Assembly: GCF_017815535.1 (NCBI RefSeq)
Contig: NZ_CP072596.1
Span: forward strand, 806,001-870,000
Length of the DNA stretch: 64,000 bases
Direction: 5' to 3'
From: Tessaracoccus sp. MC1865
GTDB taxonomy: Bacteria; Actinomycetota; Actinomycetes; Propionibacteriales; Propionibacteriaceae
Below are positions 33,328-41,866 of this stretch, one piece after another (within the stretch, counting starts at the first letter, position 1; each line of letters begins with the position of its first letter). A program made the translations under genes and the position numbers. The notes under the pieces are model-generated. The model had not been told where the DNA came from. It saw nothing but the letters and a program-made list of their open reading frames with translations, and made no database searches.

Positions 33328-35184
33328 ATGCTCTCGCCCCATCGCGGCCGTTACGACTTCCCTCCGCCCATTTCCGCCGGCGACGCGCCTGACACCCGCT
33401 CGCCCAGCCGTTTCCTCTTCTGGCTCATCCGCTCCTTCGGCTGGGTCGTGCCCGCCATGACATTGGCGGCCTCGTCCTGGATGGTGCCGGGCGCGCTCAC
33501 CCCGTGGCTGTTGGGGCGGGCCATCGACGCGGGCGTCCTTCGTCAGGACCTGCCAGCGACGGTCGGCTGGGTGGCGCTGCTGCTGGGCGTCATCGCCTTC
33601 GGCGTCGTGGGCGGCATCCTGTTCCACACCTACGCGGTGCGCATGTGGCTGCTCGGGATCTACGGCACGCAGCGCCGCGTCTCGCGGAAGGCCGTGCGGC
33701 TGGGGCACGTCCTCAACCGCCGCGTGCCGACGGGCGAGGTGCTGAGCGTCGCCTCGTCGGACAGCAACCAGTTCGGCGCCACCGTCGAAGCCTTCGGCGG
33801 CGCGCTGGCCGCGCTCATCAGCTTCCTCGTGGCCACCGCCCTCATGCTCACCACCTCGGTTCCGCTGGGCCTGCTCGTGCTCGTGGCCACGCCGCTGCTG
33901 CTGGCAGCCTCCACCCCGGTGCTGCGTCCGCTCACCGCGGCGCAGGCTGCCGAGCGGACCGAGAACTCCACGCTGACCTCCATGGCCACGGACATCGCCA
34001 CCGGGCTGCGGATCCTGCGCGGGATCGGCGGTGAGAAGACGTTCGCGGACAACTACGCGCGCCAGTCGCAGAAGGTCCGTGGGCTCGGCGTGCGGCTCGG
34101 CACCTGGCAGGCGGTCGTCGAGGCCATCAGCGTGCTCCTGTCCGGCCTGCTGCTCGTGGCGCTGGTCTACCTCGGCTCCCGCCAACTCATCGAGGGCACG
34201 CTCAGCGTAGGCCAGTTGATCAGCTTCTTCGGCTACGCCGTCTTCCTGATGACTCCCATGCAGATGGCCTTCGACTTCGCCCAGAAGTGGGTGCAGGGCC
34301 TGGTCAGCGCGCAGAAGACCGGCGCGCTGCTGGGCACCGACGTGCCCTGGCGCGACGGGGACAGCCGCCTCGGCAGCAACCCTGTCCTCCACGACGAGGC
34401 CTCGGGCGTCACGGTCGAACCCGGCCGGATGCTGGGCATCGTGTCCGCAGATCCGGACGACTCCGCCGCCCTGGCCGACCGCCTGGGCCGTTACCTCCCT
34501 GACGAGGTGAAGGAGGAGGACGACGACGAGGGACTCTCCGGCCGTGCGCTGCGCCGCGCCCGCCGGGAGCGGTTCGAGGCCCGGCGCCGTCAGGCCGCCG
34601 TCGACGCCACCGTCGCCCAGCAACCCTGGGGGGTGACGGCCGACGGCGTCGACTACCGCGACCTCAGCGTGGCTGACCTGCGACGCCGCATCGTCGTGTC
34701 CCACACCGGGGCCGGCCTCTTCGCGGGAACGCTGCAGACCGCCGTCGACCCGTGGGGCACGCATTCCAGGGAGGCCGCGGACACGGCGCTGGTGGCGGCC
34801 TCGGCCGAGGACATCTTCGAGTCGTTGCCCGGCGGGTGGCAGGGGCGCATCGACGAGAAGGGCCGCGGTCTGTCGGGCGGGCAGCGACAGCGGCTCGTCC
34901 TGGCACGGGCGCTCCTCCTGGACCCGGACGTCCTGGTGCTGGTGGAGCCCACGTCGGCCGTCGACGCGCACACCGAGGCGCGGATCGCCGAGCGGTTGGC
35001 CGAACTGCGGCGTGGCCGCACCACGGTCGTGGTGACCGCCTCGCCGCTGATGCTGCGCCACGCCGACGAAATCGCCGTGCTGGTCGACGGACGCGAAGTC
35101 GTTCGCGGCAGCCACGACGACCTGCATGACAACCCGTACTACCGCCGCATCATCGCGCGCGGCATGGAGGACAGCCATGAGTGA
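33328..35184 (+). CDS. ABC exporter half with degenerate Walker motifs but intact signature
   Basis: The 618 residues form an exporter half: an N-terminal six-helix membrane domain (about 35-310) and an ATPase domain. The P-loop is lost (GIVSADPDDSAAL near residues 370-382 in place of GxxGxGKST) and Walker B reads DVLVLVEPTS, with Val for Asp. The signature LSGGQRQRLVLARAL (515-) is intact. A charged insert DEVKEEDDDEGLSGRALRR follows the P-loop region. It pairs with the next gene, which has the opposite defects, so the heterodimer keeps one consensus ATP site. ATG 33328 follows AAGG and the attenuator-like leader. The substrate is unknown; drug or lipid export is likely. Confidence 0.9.
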   Translation: MLSPHRGRYDFPPPISAGDAPDTRSPSRFLFWLIRSFGWVVPAMTLAASSWMVPGALTPWLLGRAIDAGVLRQDLPATVGWVALLLGVIAFGVVGGILFHTYAVRMWLLGIYGTQRRVSRKAVRLGHVLNRRVPTGEVLSVASSDSNQFGATVEAFGGALAALISFLVATALMLTTSVPLGLLVLVATPLLLAASTPVLRPLTAAQAAERTENSTLTSMATDIATGLRILRGIGGEKTFADNYARQSQKVRGLGVRLGTWQAVVEAISVLLSGLLLVALVYLGSRQLIEGTLSVGQLISFFGYAVFLMTPMQMAFDFAQKWVQGLVSAQKTGALLGTDVPWRDGDSRLGSNPVLHDEASGVTVEPGRMLGIVSADPDDSAALADRLGRYLPDEVKEEDDDEGLSGRALRRARRERFEARRRQAAVDATVAQQPWGVTADGVDYRDLSVADLRRRIVVSHTGAGLFAGTLQTAVDPWGTHSREAADTALVAASAEDIFESLPGGWQGRIDEKGRGLSGGQRQRLVLARALLLDPDVLVLVEPTSAVDAHTEARIAERLAELRRGRTTVVVTASPLMLRHADEIAVLVDGREVVRGSHDDLHDNPYYRRIIARGMEDSHE

Positions 35185-37099
35185 ACACCTTCCGGGCTCA
35201 GCCCGTACCTGGCGCGCTGAAGCGCCGGCGCCGCGCGTCCCGCCGGAGATGCATCCCCCGCGGGGCGTCGGGCCGCGGCGTCGCCTGCAGGCGCTGGTCA
35301 CCCGGCACCACGCCCGCACCGCGACCGCGCGGGCGGTGTATCTCGATTCGCGCGCCCCGGCGCACGGCTTCCCGGTGGCCTCCTCGAAGGTCGCCTTCGG
35401 CTTCATCGGCGACCTCATGCGGAACCGCCGAGCCCTCCTCGGCTGGGCGATCGCCGGCAACCTGGCTGCGGCCGGGGCGGGGCTCATCGCCCCGTACCTG
35501 CTCGGCGTCCTGATGGACCGCGTCACCGGCGGACGGCTGAGCTTCGAGGGGCTCACCTTGCTGGTGATGATCGTGGCCGGCGTGGTGGTGCTGCAGTCGC
35601 TGTTCACCTTCGCGGCGCGTCGCGTGTCCGCGGTGCTCGGCTACGACCTGCTCGCCGCCGCCCGCGAAGAGGTGGTGCGGATCGTGCTGCGCCTGCCGCT
35701 GAGCCATGTTGAGTCGTCCGGCTCGGGGGACCTGCTGACGCGCATCACCTCCGACGTCGCGAAGATGGGAGTCGCGGCCCGCTGGGCCATCCCCACCCTC
35801 ATCGTGTCGGTGGTGCTCATCGGCGCCACCCTGATCGCGATGCTGCTGAACTCGTGGCTGCTCACCCTGCCCATGCTGGTGACGGCCCTGATCATGTGGT
35901 TCGGCGGGCGCTATTACCTCGCGCGGGCACCGGCCGGCTACATCGCTGAATCGCGCTCGTACTCGGTCATCAACACCACGACCACCGAGACGGTGGAGAG
36001 CGCGCGCACCGTCGAGGCCCTCGGCCTGGGCGACCTGCGCGTGGGCCAGCTCGATGAGGACACCGAGGCGTCGGCCCAGGTGGAGCGCTACACGATGACG
36101 CTGCGCAACATCCTCTTCGGGATGGTGGACGTCTCGTTCCAGCTGCCGCTGGTGGGCATCGTGCTGCTCGGCACCTGGGGGTACACGTCGGGCTGGGTGA
36201 CGATCGGCCAGATCACCACCGCAGCCCTGTACGTGTCGCAGTTGCAGGGGCCGCTCGACCGCGTCATCGCGGTGCTGGACCACCTGCAGCTCGGGCTGGT
36301 CTCCACCGCCAGGCTGATCGGTGTCGCGCAGGTGGACGACGACCGCACCCCGGGCCACGCGGTGCCCGACGGCGTCAAGCTGACCGGCTCCGAACTGCGC
36401 TTCGGGTACCGGCCGGACGTGGACGTGCTGCACGGCGTCGACGTCGACCTGGTGCCGGGGGAGCGGCTCGCCGTGGTGGGGCCCTCGGGCTCCGGCAAGT
36501 CGACGCTGGCCCGGCTCGTGGCCGGCGTCAACCGGCCGCGCCAGGGTGGGGTCACCGTCGGTGGTGTCGACGTGATGGACCTGCCGCTGGACCGCCTCCG
36601 CACGGAGGTGGCGCTGGTGACGCAGGAGCACCACGTGTTCGTCGGGTCGGTGCGCGACAACATCGTGCTGGCCCGCGAGACCACGGCCTCGGACGCCGAG
36701 GTGGAGGAGGCGCTGCGGGCGGTCGACGCCTGGGGCTGGGTGTCGCGGCTGCCGGGAGGCATCAACGCGCAACTCGGTCACGGCAAGAACAACCTGACGC
36801 CCGCTCAGGCGCAGCAGGTTGCGCTCGCGCGGCTGATCGTCGCGGACCCGCACACGCTGGTGCTCGACGAGGCGACCTCGCTGATCGACCCGTCGTCGGC
36901 CCGCCACCTGGAGGACTCGATGTCGGCGCTGCTCGACGGCCGTGCGGTGATCGCGATCGCGCATCGGCTGCACACGGCGCACGACGCGGACCGCATCGCG
37001 GTGGTGGACAACGGGCGCATCGTGGAACTCGGCTCGCACGACGAACTGATGGGCCTCGACGGCCAGTACGCCCACCTGTGGCGGACCTGGCGCAGCTGA
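35177..37099 (+). CDS. ABC exporter half with intact Walker A/B but degenerate signature
   Basis: The 640 residues comprise a 70-residue basic N-terminal extension, a six-helix membrane domain (about 85-360) and an ATPase domain. Walker A is VVGPSGSGKSTLARLV (about 435-443), the Q-loop is VTQEHHVFVGSVRDNI and Walker B is HTLVLDEATS with the catalytic Glu. The signature is LTPAQAQQVALAR (540-), not LSGGQ. Together with the preceding half it makes one active composite site (its Walker A/B with the partner's LSGGQ) and one dead site. It overlaps the first gene by 8 nt. Confidence 0.92.
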   Translation: MSEHLPGSARTWRAEAPAPRVPPEMHPPRGVGPRRRLQALVTRHHARTATARAVYLDSRAPAHGFPVASSKVAFGFIGDLMRNRRALLGWAIAGNLAAAGAGLIAPYLLGVLMDRVTGGRLSFEGLTLLVMIVAGVVVLQSLFTFAARRVSAVLGYDLLAAAREEVVRIVLRLPLSHVESSGSGDLLTRITSDVAKMGVAARWAIPTLIVSVVLIGATLIAMLLNSWLLTLPMLVTALIMWFGGRYYLARAPAGYIAESRSYSVINTTTTETVESARTVEALGLGDLRVGQLDEDTEASAQVERYTMTLRNILFGMVDVSFQLPLVGIVLLGTWGYTSGWVTIGQITTAALYVSQLQGPLDRVIAVLDHLQLGLVSTARLIGVAQVDDDRTPGHAVPDGVKLTGSELRFGYRPDVDVLHGVDVDLVPGERLAVVGPSGSGKSTLARLVAGVNRPRQGGVTVGGVDVMDLPLDRLRTEVALVTQEHHVFVGSVRDNIVLARETTASDAEVEEALRAVDAWGWVSRLPGGINAQLGHGKNNLTPAQAQQVALARLIVADPHTLVLDEATSLIDPSSARHLEDSMSALLDGRAVIAIAHRLHTAHDADRIAVVDNGRIVELGSHDELMGLDGQYAHLWRTWRS

Positions 37100-37103
37100 G
37101 GGG

Positions 37104-37931
37104 TCACCCGGCGAGGGTGACCGTCACGGTGAGCTCGGGGCCGGGGGTCTGCAGGGTTTCCCACTGCCGGCTCGCGGCCCGCCATTGCCGGTCTCCCAGC
37201 GCAACGCCGGTGACGGCGGCGTCGTAGGAGTTGGCCACGGCATGCTGGGCCGCGGCCCACGCGGTTGTCCCGTCCGTGGCCGTGATGCTCAGGCCGTCGT
37301 CGGTCTCCTCGACGGTGAGCGTAGACCCGAAAGCCTCCAACACCCTGTCGAGGCCCTCGCGCGCGGGGCTGGGGTCCGGCTCGAAGCTGATGCAGCCCAG
37401 CGACGCCGGCACGGAGCCGCGCAGCGCCCCCACGACGGCCTTCGAGTTCTCGACGTGCTTGCGATACGCGTCGGGATGGCCGCTGCGCTGCACCTTCTGG
37501 GCGATGTCGTTGACGTCGGTGGTGTCCCAGTTGGTGAACTTCACCAGCTCCTCGTAGAAGCGGGCCGACGAGTACCACGGGTCCATGATCTGCTCCTCCG
37601 TGCCCCACCCGAAGGAGGGGCGCTGCTGGAACAGGCCGAGGGAGTCGCGGTCGCCGTAATCGAGGTTGCGCAAACCGGATTCCTGGTAGGCGGTGGCGAT
37701 GGCGATCACCGCAGCCTGCTCAGGAAGGTCGCGCTCCACGGAGGCCGCCACGATGATCGAGGCGTTGCGGGCCTGGGCAGGGGACAGCGTGAGCGAGCCG
37801 TCGGTGACCTGCACGTGGCAGACCTCCGGGGTGATGCGTTTCTGGAGGTAGCGGAAGCCCATCCACCCGGCCAGGGCGAGGCCACCGACCACGAGGATCG
37901 TGACGAGCGCCACGATCAGTGGTCGCCTCAT
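37104..37931 (-). CDS. Secreted or membrane-anchored lysozyme-like protein
   Basis: The 275 residues carry an N-terminal membrane anchor (about 4-24, PLIVALVTILVVGGLALAGW) and an extracytoplasmic domain. A conserved actinobacterial motif ATAYQESGLRNLDYGDRDSL is followed by GLFQQRPSFGWGT, resembling lytic transglycosylase/Rpf-like active-site surroundings (Glu in QESGL). It probably acts on or binds peptidoglycan; catalysis is unproven. Its ATG overlaps the dapD stop by one base, so it follows dapD in an operon. It converges with the exporter operon 4 bp away. Confidence 0.75.
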   Translation of the reverse strand: MRRPLIVALVTILVVGGLALAGWMGFRYLQKRITPEVCHVQVTDGSLTLSPAQARNASIIVAASVERDLPEQAAVIAIATAYQESGLRNLDYGDRDSLGLFQQRPSFGWGTEEQIMDPWYSSARFYEELVKFTNWDTTDVNDIAQKVQRSGHPDAYRKHVENSKAVVGALRGSVPASLGCISFEPDPSPAREGLDRVLEAFGSTLTVEETDDGLSITATDGTTAWAAAQHAVANSYDAAVTGVALGDRQWRAASRQWETLQTPGPELTVTVTLAG

Positions 37932-38866
37932 CAGTCGTTGGCGTGGAGGGCCGAGTTCAGCTCGACCTTCTGGCCGCGGCGGTGGCGGGCGATCACCTTA
38001 CCCTGCACCGAGTCGCGGAGGAACAGCAGGTCGTTCTGGCCGCTGAGCTCGCGGGCCTTCACCACGGCGCCGTCGTCGAGCGTGACCTTGGTGCCGGCGG
38101 TGATGTACAGGCCGGCCTCCACCACGCAGTCGTCACCCAGGGAGATGCCCACACCGGAGTTCGCGCCCAGCAGGCACCGCTCGCCGAGCCGGATGACCTC
38201 CTGGCCACCGCCCGAGAGGGTGCCCATGATGGACGCGCCGCCGCCGACGTCGGTGCCGTCGCCCACGACGACACCGGCCGAGATGCGTCCCTCGACCATG
38301 GAGGTGCCGAGCGTGCCGGCGTTGAAGTTCACGAAGCCCTCGTGCATCACGGTGGTGCCCTCGGCGAGGTGGGCGCCTAGGCGGACGCGGTCTGCGTCTG
38401 CGATCCGCACGCCGCTGGGGACGATGTAGTCCACCATGCGGGGGAACTTGTCGATGCCGTAGACCGTCAGCTGCTCACCGCGGGCCCGCAGCAGCACCCG
38501 CACGCGGGCGACGTCGCCCACCCGCACGGGGCCCATCGTCGTCCAGGCGTTGTTGGGCAGCACGCCGAAGATGCCGTTCAGGTTGACCTGGTGCGGCTGC
38601 ACGAGGCGGGCGCTCAGGAGGTGGAGGCGCAGGTAGGCATCCTCCACCGTCTCCGGCGCCTCGTCCAGATTGATGCTGGTGCGCACCACCTTGGTCTCCA
38701 CCTGGCGGATCTCGTCGACGAACTGGGCATCAGCCAGCAACGAGTTGGGCTCGTCGGTGTGGTCCGAGCCGAGCTTGGGCTCCGGGTACCAGGCGTCGAG
38801 GACGGCGCCGGTGGTGTGGACGCTGGCCAGGCCCCAGGCCCAGGCGGTGCGGGTCTCATTGGTCAT
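37931..38866 (-). CDS. dapD: Tetrahydrodipicolinate N-succinyltransferase
   Basis: The 311 residues begin [17 protein letters not shown] and contain a left-handed beta-helix (hexapeptide repeats such as [27 protein letters not shown]-like turns and [20 protein letters not shown]). This is the actinobacterial DapD form. It succinylates tetrahydrodipicolinate, the step before DapC. TAGACT (38874-38879, minus) lies 7 nt upstream, deciding ATG 38866 over the longer frame to 38956. The exporter operon separates it from dapC. Confidence 0.95.
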   Translation of the reverse strand: MTNETRTAWAWGLASVHTTGAVLDAWYPEPKLGSDHTDEPNSLLADAQFVDEIRQVETKVVRTSINLDEAPETVEDAYLRLHLLSARLVQPHQVNLNGIFGVLPNNAWTTMGPVRVGDVARVRVLLRARGEQLTVYGIDKFPRMVDYIVPSGVRIADADRVRLGAHLAEGTTVMHEGFVNFNAGTLGTSMVEGRISAGVVVGDGTDVGGGASIMGTLSGGGQEVIRLGERCLLGANSGVGISLGDDCVVEAGLYITAGTKVTLDDGAVVKARELSGQNDLLFLRDSVQGKVIARHRRGQKVELNSALHAND

Positions 38867-38873
38867 GGACGCC

Positions 38874-38879
38874 AGTCTA
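38874..38879 (-). promoter_or_regulatory. -10 element of dapD
   Basis: TAGACT is 7 nt before ATG 38866; a leaderless transcript is predicted. Confidence 0.55.
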
Positions 38880-38918
38880 TCGGCGTGCCGGAGCGACCGG
38901 TGTCGGCCGCCGTCGCGC

Positions 38919-39689
38919 TCAACCGGCGTTGCGGTCGATCCACCCGAGCTGTTCACTCAGGCGGCCTGAGCCCTCCAGCGCGATGTCCGCCCAGTATTTC
39001 TCGGGCAGCTGATCCCAACGGGCCAGGGGCACGGAGATGGAGAGGGCGGCGACGGCGGCGCCCGCCGCGTCGCGGATGACGGCGGCGGCACAGGCCACGC
39101 CCGGGCCGGATTCCTCCCGCTCGATGGCGTAGCCGCGCAACCGCGACGTGGCCAGCGCCTTCTTGAGCTGGCCAAGGTCCGTGATCGAGTGTTCGGACAA
39201 TGCCGGGAGCTGACCGGTGGGGTAGAGGCGGTCCACCTCCGCCGGTTCCAGTTCGGAGAGCAGCGCCTTGCCGAGCCCGGTGCAGCTGGCGGGGGCCCGC
39301 TTACCGACGCTGGAGATCAGCGAGAGGGACTCGCTGCCCTCGACCTTCGCCAGGTAGAAGACCTCCGCGCCCTCCCGGATGGCCACCGAACAGGTGTGGC
39401 CGGTGGCCTGGCCGACGTCGCGGGCCACTTCCGTGGCAGCGCCCAGCAGGTCGAAGCGCGCCGCGTAGGCGTTGCCCAGTTGGACGGTGCGCACGCCCAA
39501 CTCGAAGTTCCCGATCTCGTCGCGCGTGAGGTAACCGCGGTGGGTCAGCGTGGTGAGCAGTTCGTGGACCGTCGTGCGCGGGAGCCCGGTTGCCTCGGCG
39601 ATCTGGGCGGCGTTCCAGCGCGCTCCGCGCTCGACGAACAACTCCATGATGTCGAGTGCGCGCATCAGTGCGGGGGTCAATCGGGCCAT
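38919..39689 (-). CDS. IclR-family transcriptional regulator
   Basis: The 256 residues carry an N-terminal winged helix (about 8-65, [20 protein letters not shown]) and a C-terminal IclR effector domain (about 80-250, [48 protein letters not shown]). It is divergent from the acetaldehyde dehydrogenase/aldolase/transporter operon and probably its specific repressor or activator. An inverted repeat and phased direct repeats in the 145-bp intergenic region are likely binding sites. The effector could be a 2-oxo acid or the aldolase substrate. GGTGAG precedes ATG 39689. Confidence 0.92.
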   Translation of the reverse strand: MARLTPALMRALDIMELFVERGARWNAAQIAEATGLPRTTVHELLTTLTHRGYLTRDEIGNFELGVRTVQLGNAYAARFDLLGAATEVARDVGQATGHTCSVAIREGAEVFYLAKVEGSESLSLISSVGKRAPASCTGLGKALLSELEPAEVDRLYPTGQLPALSEHSITDLGQLKKALATSRLRGYAIEREESGPGVACAAAVIRDAAGAAVAALSISVPLARWDQLPEKYWADIALEGSGRLSEQLGWIDRNAG

Positions 39690-39733
39690 GTCTCACCGTC
39701 TCAGGTCTTCCGAAATTGATTCTTGCATATGTC

Positions 39734-39762
39734 TTGACACGACGTCAGACGTATTCGATACT
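39734..39762 (+). promoter_or_regulatory. Promoter of the aldolase/dehydrogenase operon
   Basis: TTGACA (39734-39739) and GATACT (39757-39762) are separated by 17 bp. The predicted start falls inside the downstream inverted repeat, which would allow repression by IclR. Confidence 0.6.
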
Positions 39763-39775
39763 TAGAAAGTTATAA

Positions 39776-39809
39776 CGAAATCTCGAACAAGATTTCGACA
39801 TCTCGAACA
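39776..39809. promoter_or_regulatory. Putative IclR operator: inverted and direct repeats
   Basis: CGAAATC (39776-39782) and GATTTCG (39791-39797) form an inverted repeat with an 8-bp centre. TCTCGAACA occurs at 39781-39789 and again at 39801-39809, exactly 20 bp (two helical turns) apart. The cluster lies between the -10 box and the dehydrogenase start. Confidence 0.55.
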
Positions 39810-39834
39810 CGAAGACGTGTGAGGAGGAAGCCTA

Positions 39835-40791
39835 GTGACCACGAAAGTCGCCATCATCGGTTCCGGAAACATCGGTACCGATCTGATGATGAAGATCCTG
39901 AAGCCGCAGCAGACCGCGTTGGAGATCGTCGCCATGGTCGGCATCGATCCCGAGTCCGACGGCCTGAAGCGGGCGGAACGGCTGGGCGTGAAGCCCATCG
40001 CCACCGGTGTCGACGGTCTGGTCGCCGACGAGGTGTTCGCCGACGTCGAGATCGTGTTCGACGCCACCTCGGCCAAGGCCCACCTCTACGACGAGAAGGT
40101 GCTGCGGGCCGCCAGGCCCGAGATCCGCCTCGTCGACCTGACCCCTGCCGCGATCGGTCCGTTCTGCGTGCCGGTGGCCAACCTCGACACCATCACCACC
40201 GACATGAACGTCAACATGGTCACCTGCGGCGGCCAGGCCACCGCGCCGATCGTGCACGCGATCTCCTCGACCGGTGCCACCGTTGAGTACGCCGAGATCG
40301 TCGCGTCGATCAGCTCGAAGTCGGCCGGACCCGGCACCCGCGCCAACATCGACGAGTTCACGGAGACCACCGCCCACGCGCTGGAGAAGATCGGCGGCGC
40401 CAAGAAGGGCAAGGCCATCATCATCCTGAACCCCGCCGAGCCCCCCGTCCTGATGCGCGACACCGTGTTCGTCCTCACCTCCGACGGGGACCGCGACCAC
40501 ATCCGCGCCGCGGTCAACGCCCGCATCGGCGAGGTCGCCGAGTACGTGCCGGGCTACCGCCTGAAGCAGGACGTGCAGTTCGAGGAGATCCCCGAGGACC
40601 AGAGCGTCAACATCCCGGGCGTCGGCCGGTTCCACGGCCTCAAGGTGTCCGTGTTCCTCGAGGTGGAGGGCGTCGGCGACTACCTCCCCGCCTACTCGGG
40701 CAACCTCGACATCATGACCGCCGCGGCGCTGCGCACCGGCGTCGAAATCGCCGCCCACCTGAACGACAAGGCTGAGGAGGCCGTCGCATGA
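39835..40791 (+). CDS. Acetaldehyde dehydrogenase (CoA-acylating)
   Basis: The 318 residues match the MhpF/DmpF/BphJ family: Rossmann start [18 protein letters not shown], active-site Cys131 in [12 protein letters not shown], and [20 protein letters not shown]. It oxidises acetaldehyde with NAD+ and CoA to acetyl-CoA, normally receiving acetaldehyde through a channel from the aldolase. GTG 39835 follows GGAGGAAG. The aldolase gene overlaps by 4 nt (ATGA). No hydratase (MhpD type) is encoded next to it, which separates this cassette from complete meta-cleavage operons. Confidence 0.95.
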   Translation: MTTKVAIIGSGNIGTDLMMKILKPQQTALEIVAMVGIDPESDGLKRAERLGVKPIATGVDGLVADEVFADVEIVFDATSAKAHLYDEKVLRAARPEIRLVDLTPAAIGPFCVPVANLDTITTDMNVNMVTCGGQATAPIVHAISSTGATVEYAEIVASISSKSAGPGTRANIDEFTETTAHALEKIGGAKKGKAIIILNPAEPPVLMRDTVFVLTSDGDRDHIRAAVNARIGEVAEYVPGYRLKQDVQFEEIPEDQSVNIPGVGRFHGLKVSVFLEVEGVGDYLPAYSGNLDIMTAAALRTGVEIAAHLNDKAEEAVA

Positions 40792-41816
40792 GCACCCCCG
40801 AAGGCAAGCTCTTCATCTCCGACGTGACCCTGCGCGACGGCTCGCACGCCGTGCGCCACACGTTCACGCCTGAGCAGGTGGCCTCCGTCGCCGCAGCGCT
40901 CGACGAGGCCGGGGTCGACTCCATCGAGGTCGCCCACGGCGACGGCATGGGCGGCTCCACCGTCAACTACGGCTTCGCCACCCACTCCGACCTGGAGAAG
41001 ATCGAGGCCGCCGCCGCAGTGGTCAAGCGCGCCAAGATCGCCATCCTGCTGCTGCCCGGCGTCGGCGTCATCCCGAACCTCCGCGAGGCCTACGAAGCAG
41101 GGGCGCGCTACGTCCGCGTCGCCACCCACTGCACCGAGGCCGACACGTCCGCCCAGCACATCGCCAAGGCCCGCGAGCTCGGCTTCAACACCGCCGGCTT
41201 CCTGATGATGAGCCACATGGCCGACGAGGACAAGCTCGTCGAGCAGGCCCTCCTCATGGAGGGCTACGGCGCGCAGTGCGTCTACGTCACTGACTCTGCG
41301 GGCGCCATGGTTCCCGAGCAGTACGCGGCCAAGATCAAGGCCGTGCGCGCAGCCCTGAGGCCCGAGACCGAGGTGGGCGTGCACGCCCACGAGAACCTGT
41401 CGGTCTCCGTCGCGAACTCCGTGGCCGCCGTGCAGAACGGCGCCTACCGCGTCGACGCCAGCCTCGCCGGTCTCGGCGCCGCTGCCGGCAACACACCCCT
41501 CGAGGCCTTCATCGCGGTCGCCGACCGCATGGGCTGGGAGACGGGCTGCGACGTGTTCAAGCTCGCCGACGCCGCCGACGACCTGGTGCGCCCCCTCATG
41601 CACCAGCCGGTCCGCGTCGACCGCGACACGCTCTCCATCGGTTACGCCGGGGTGTACGGCAGCTTCCTCCTGCACGCCCGCCGGGCCTCGGAGCGCTACG
41701 GCATCCCCACGCCGCAGATCCTCATGGAACTCGGTCGCCGCAACATGGTCGGCGGCCAGGAGGACATGATCGTCGACGTCGCCCTGGACCTCGCCAAGTC
41801 GCGCGCGGCCAGCTGA
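40788..41816 (+). CDS. 4-hydroxy-2-oxovalerate aldolase
   Basis: The 342 residues match the DmpG/MhpE/BphI DRE-TIM aldolases: [17 protein letters not shown] (metal and catalytic Arg/Asp), [17 protein letters not shown], metal-binding HAHENLSV and the C-terminal communication domain ending in [14 protein letters not shown]. It splits 4-hydroxy-2-oxo acids to pyruvate plus an aldehyde passed to the dehydrogenase. Translation is coupled to the preceding gene. Together they would yield pyruvate and acetyl-CoA (or propionyl-CoA from a C6 homologue). Confidence 0.95.
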   Translation: MSTPEGKLFISDVTLRDGSHAVRHTFTPEQVASVAAALDEAGVDSIEVAHGDGMGGSTVNYGFATHSDLEKIEAAAAVVKRAKIAILLLPGVGVIPNLREAYEAGARYVRVATHCTEADTSAQHIAKARELGFNTAGFLMMSHMADEDKLVEQALLMEGYGAQCVYVTDSAGAMVPEQYAAKIKAVRAALRPETEVGVHAHENLSVSVANSVAAVQNGAYRVDASLAGLGAAAGNTPLEAFIAVADRMGWETGCDVFKLADAADDLVRPLMHQPVRVDRDTLSIGYAGVYGSFLLHARRASERYGIPTPQILMELGRRNMVGGQEDMIVDVALDLAKSRAAS

Positions 41817-41866
41817 AACTCACCACCCCCCTAAAAGACCCGCCTGCTTCAAGGAGGAAGCACATC

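Noticed and set aside
32470-35607. Very long open frame on the minus strand (over 1000 codons) opposite dapC and the ABC exporter
   Set aside because: It is antisense to genes with clear family motifs, has repetitive Arg/Gly/His-rich composition and no recognisable domain; such shadows are common in high-GC DNA.
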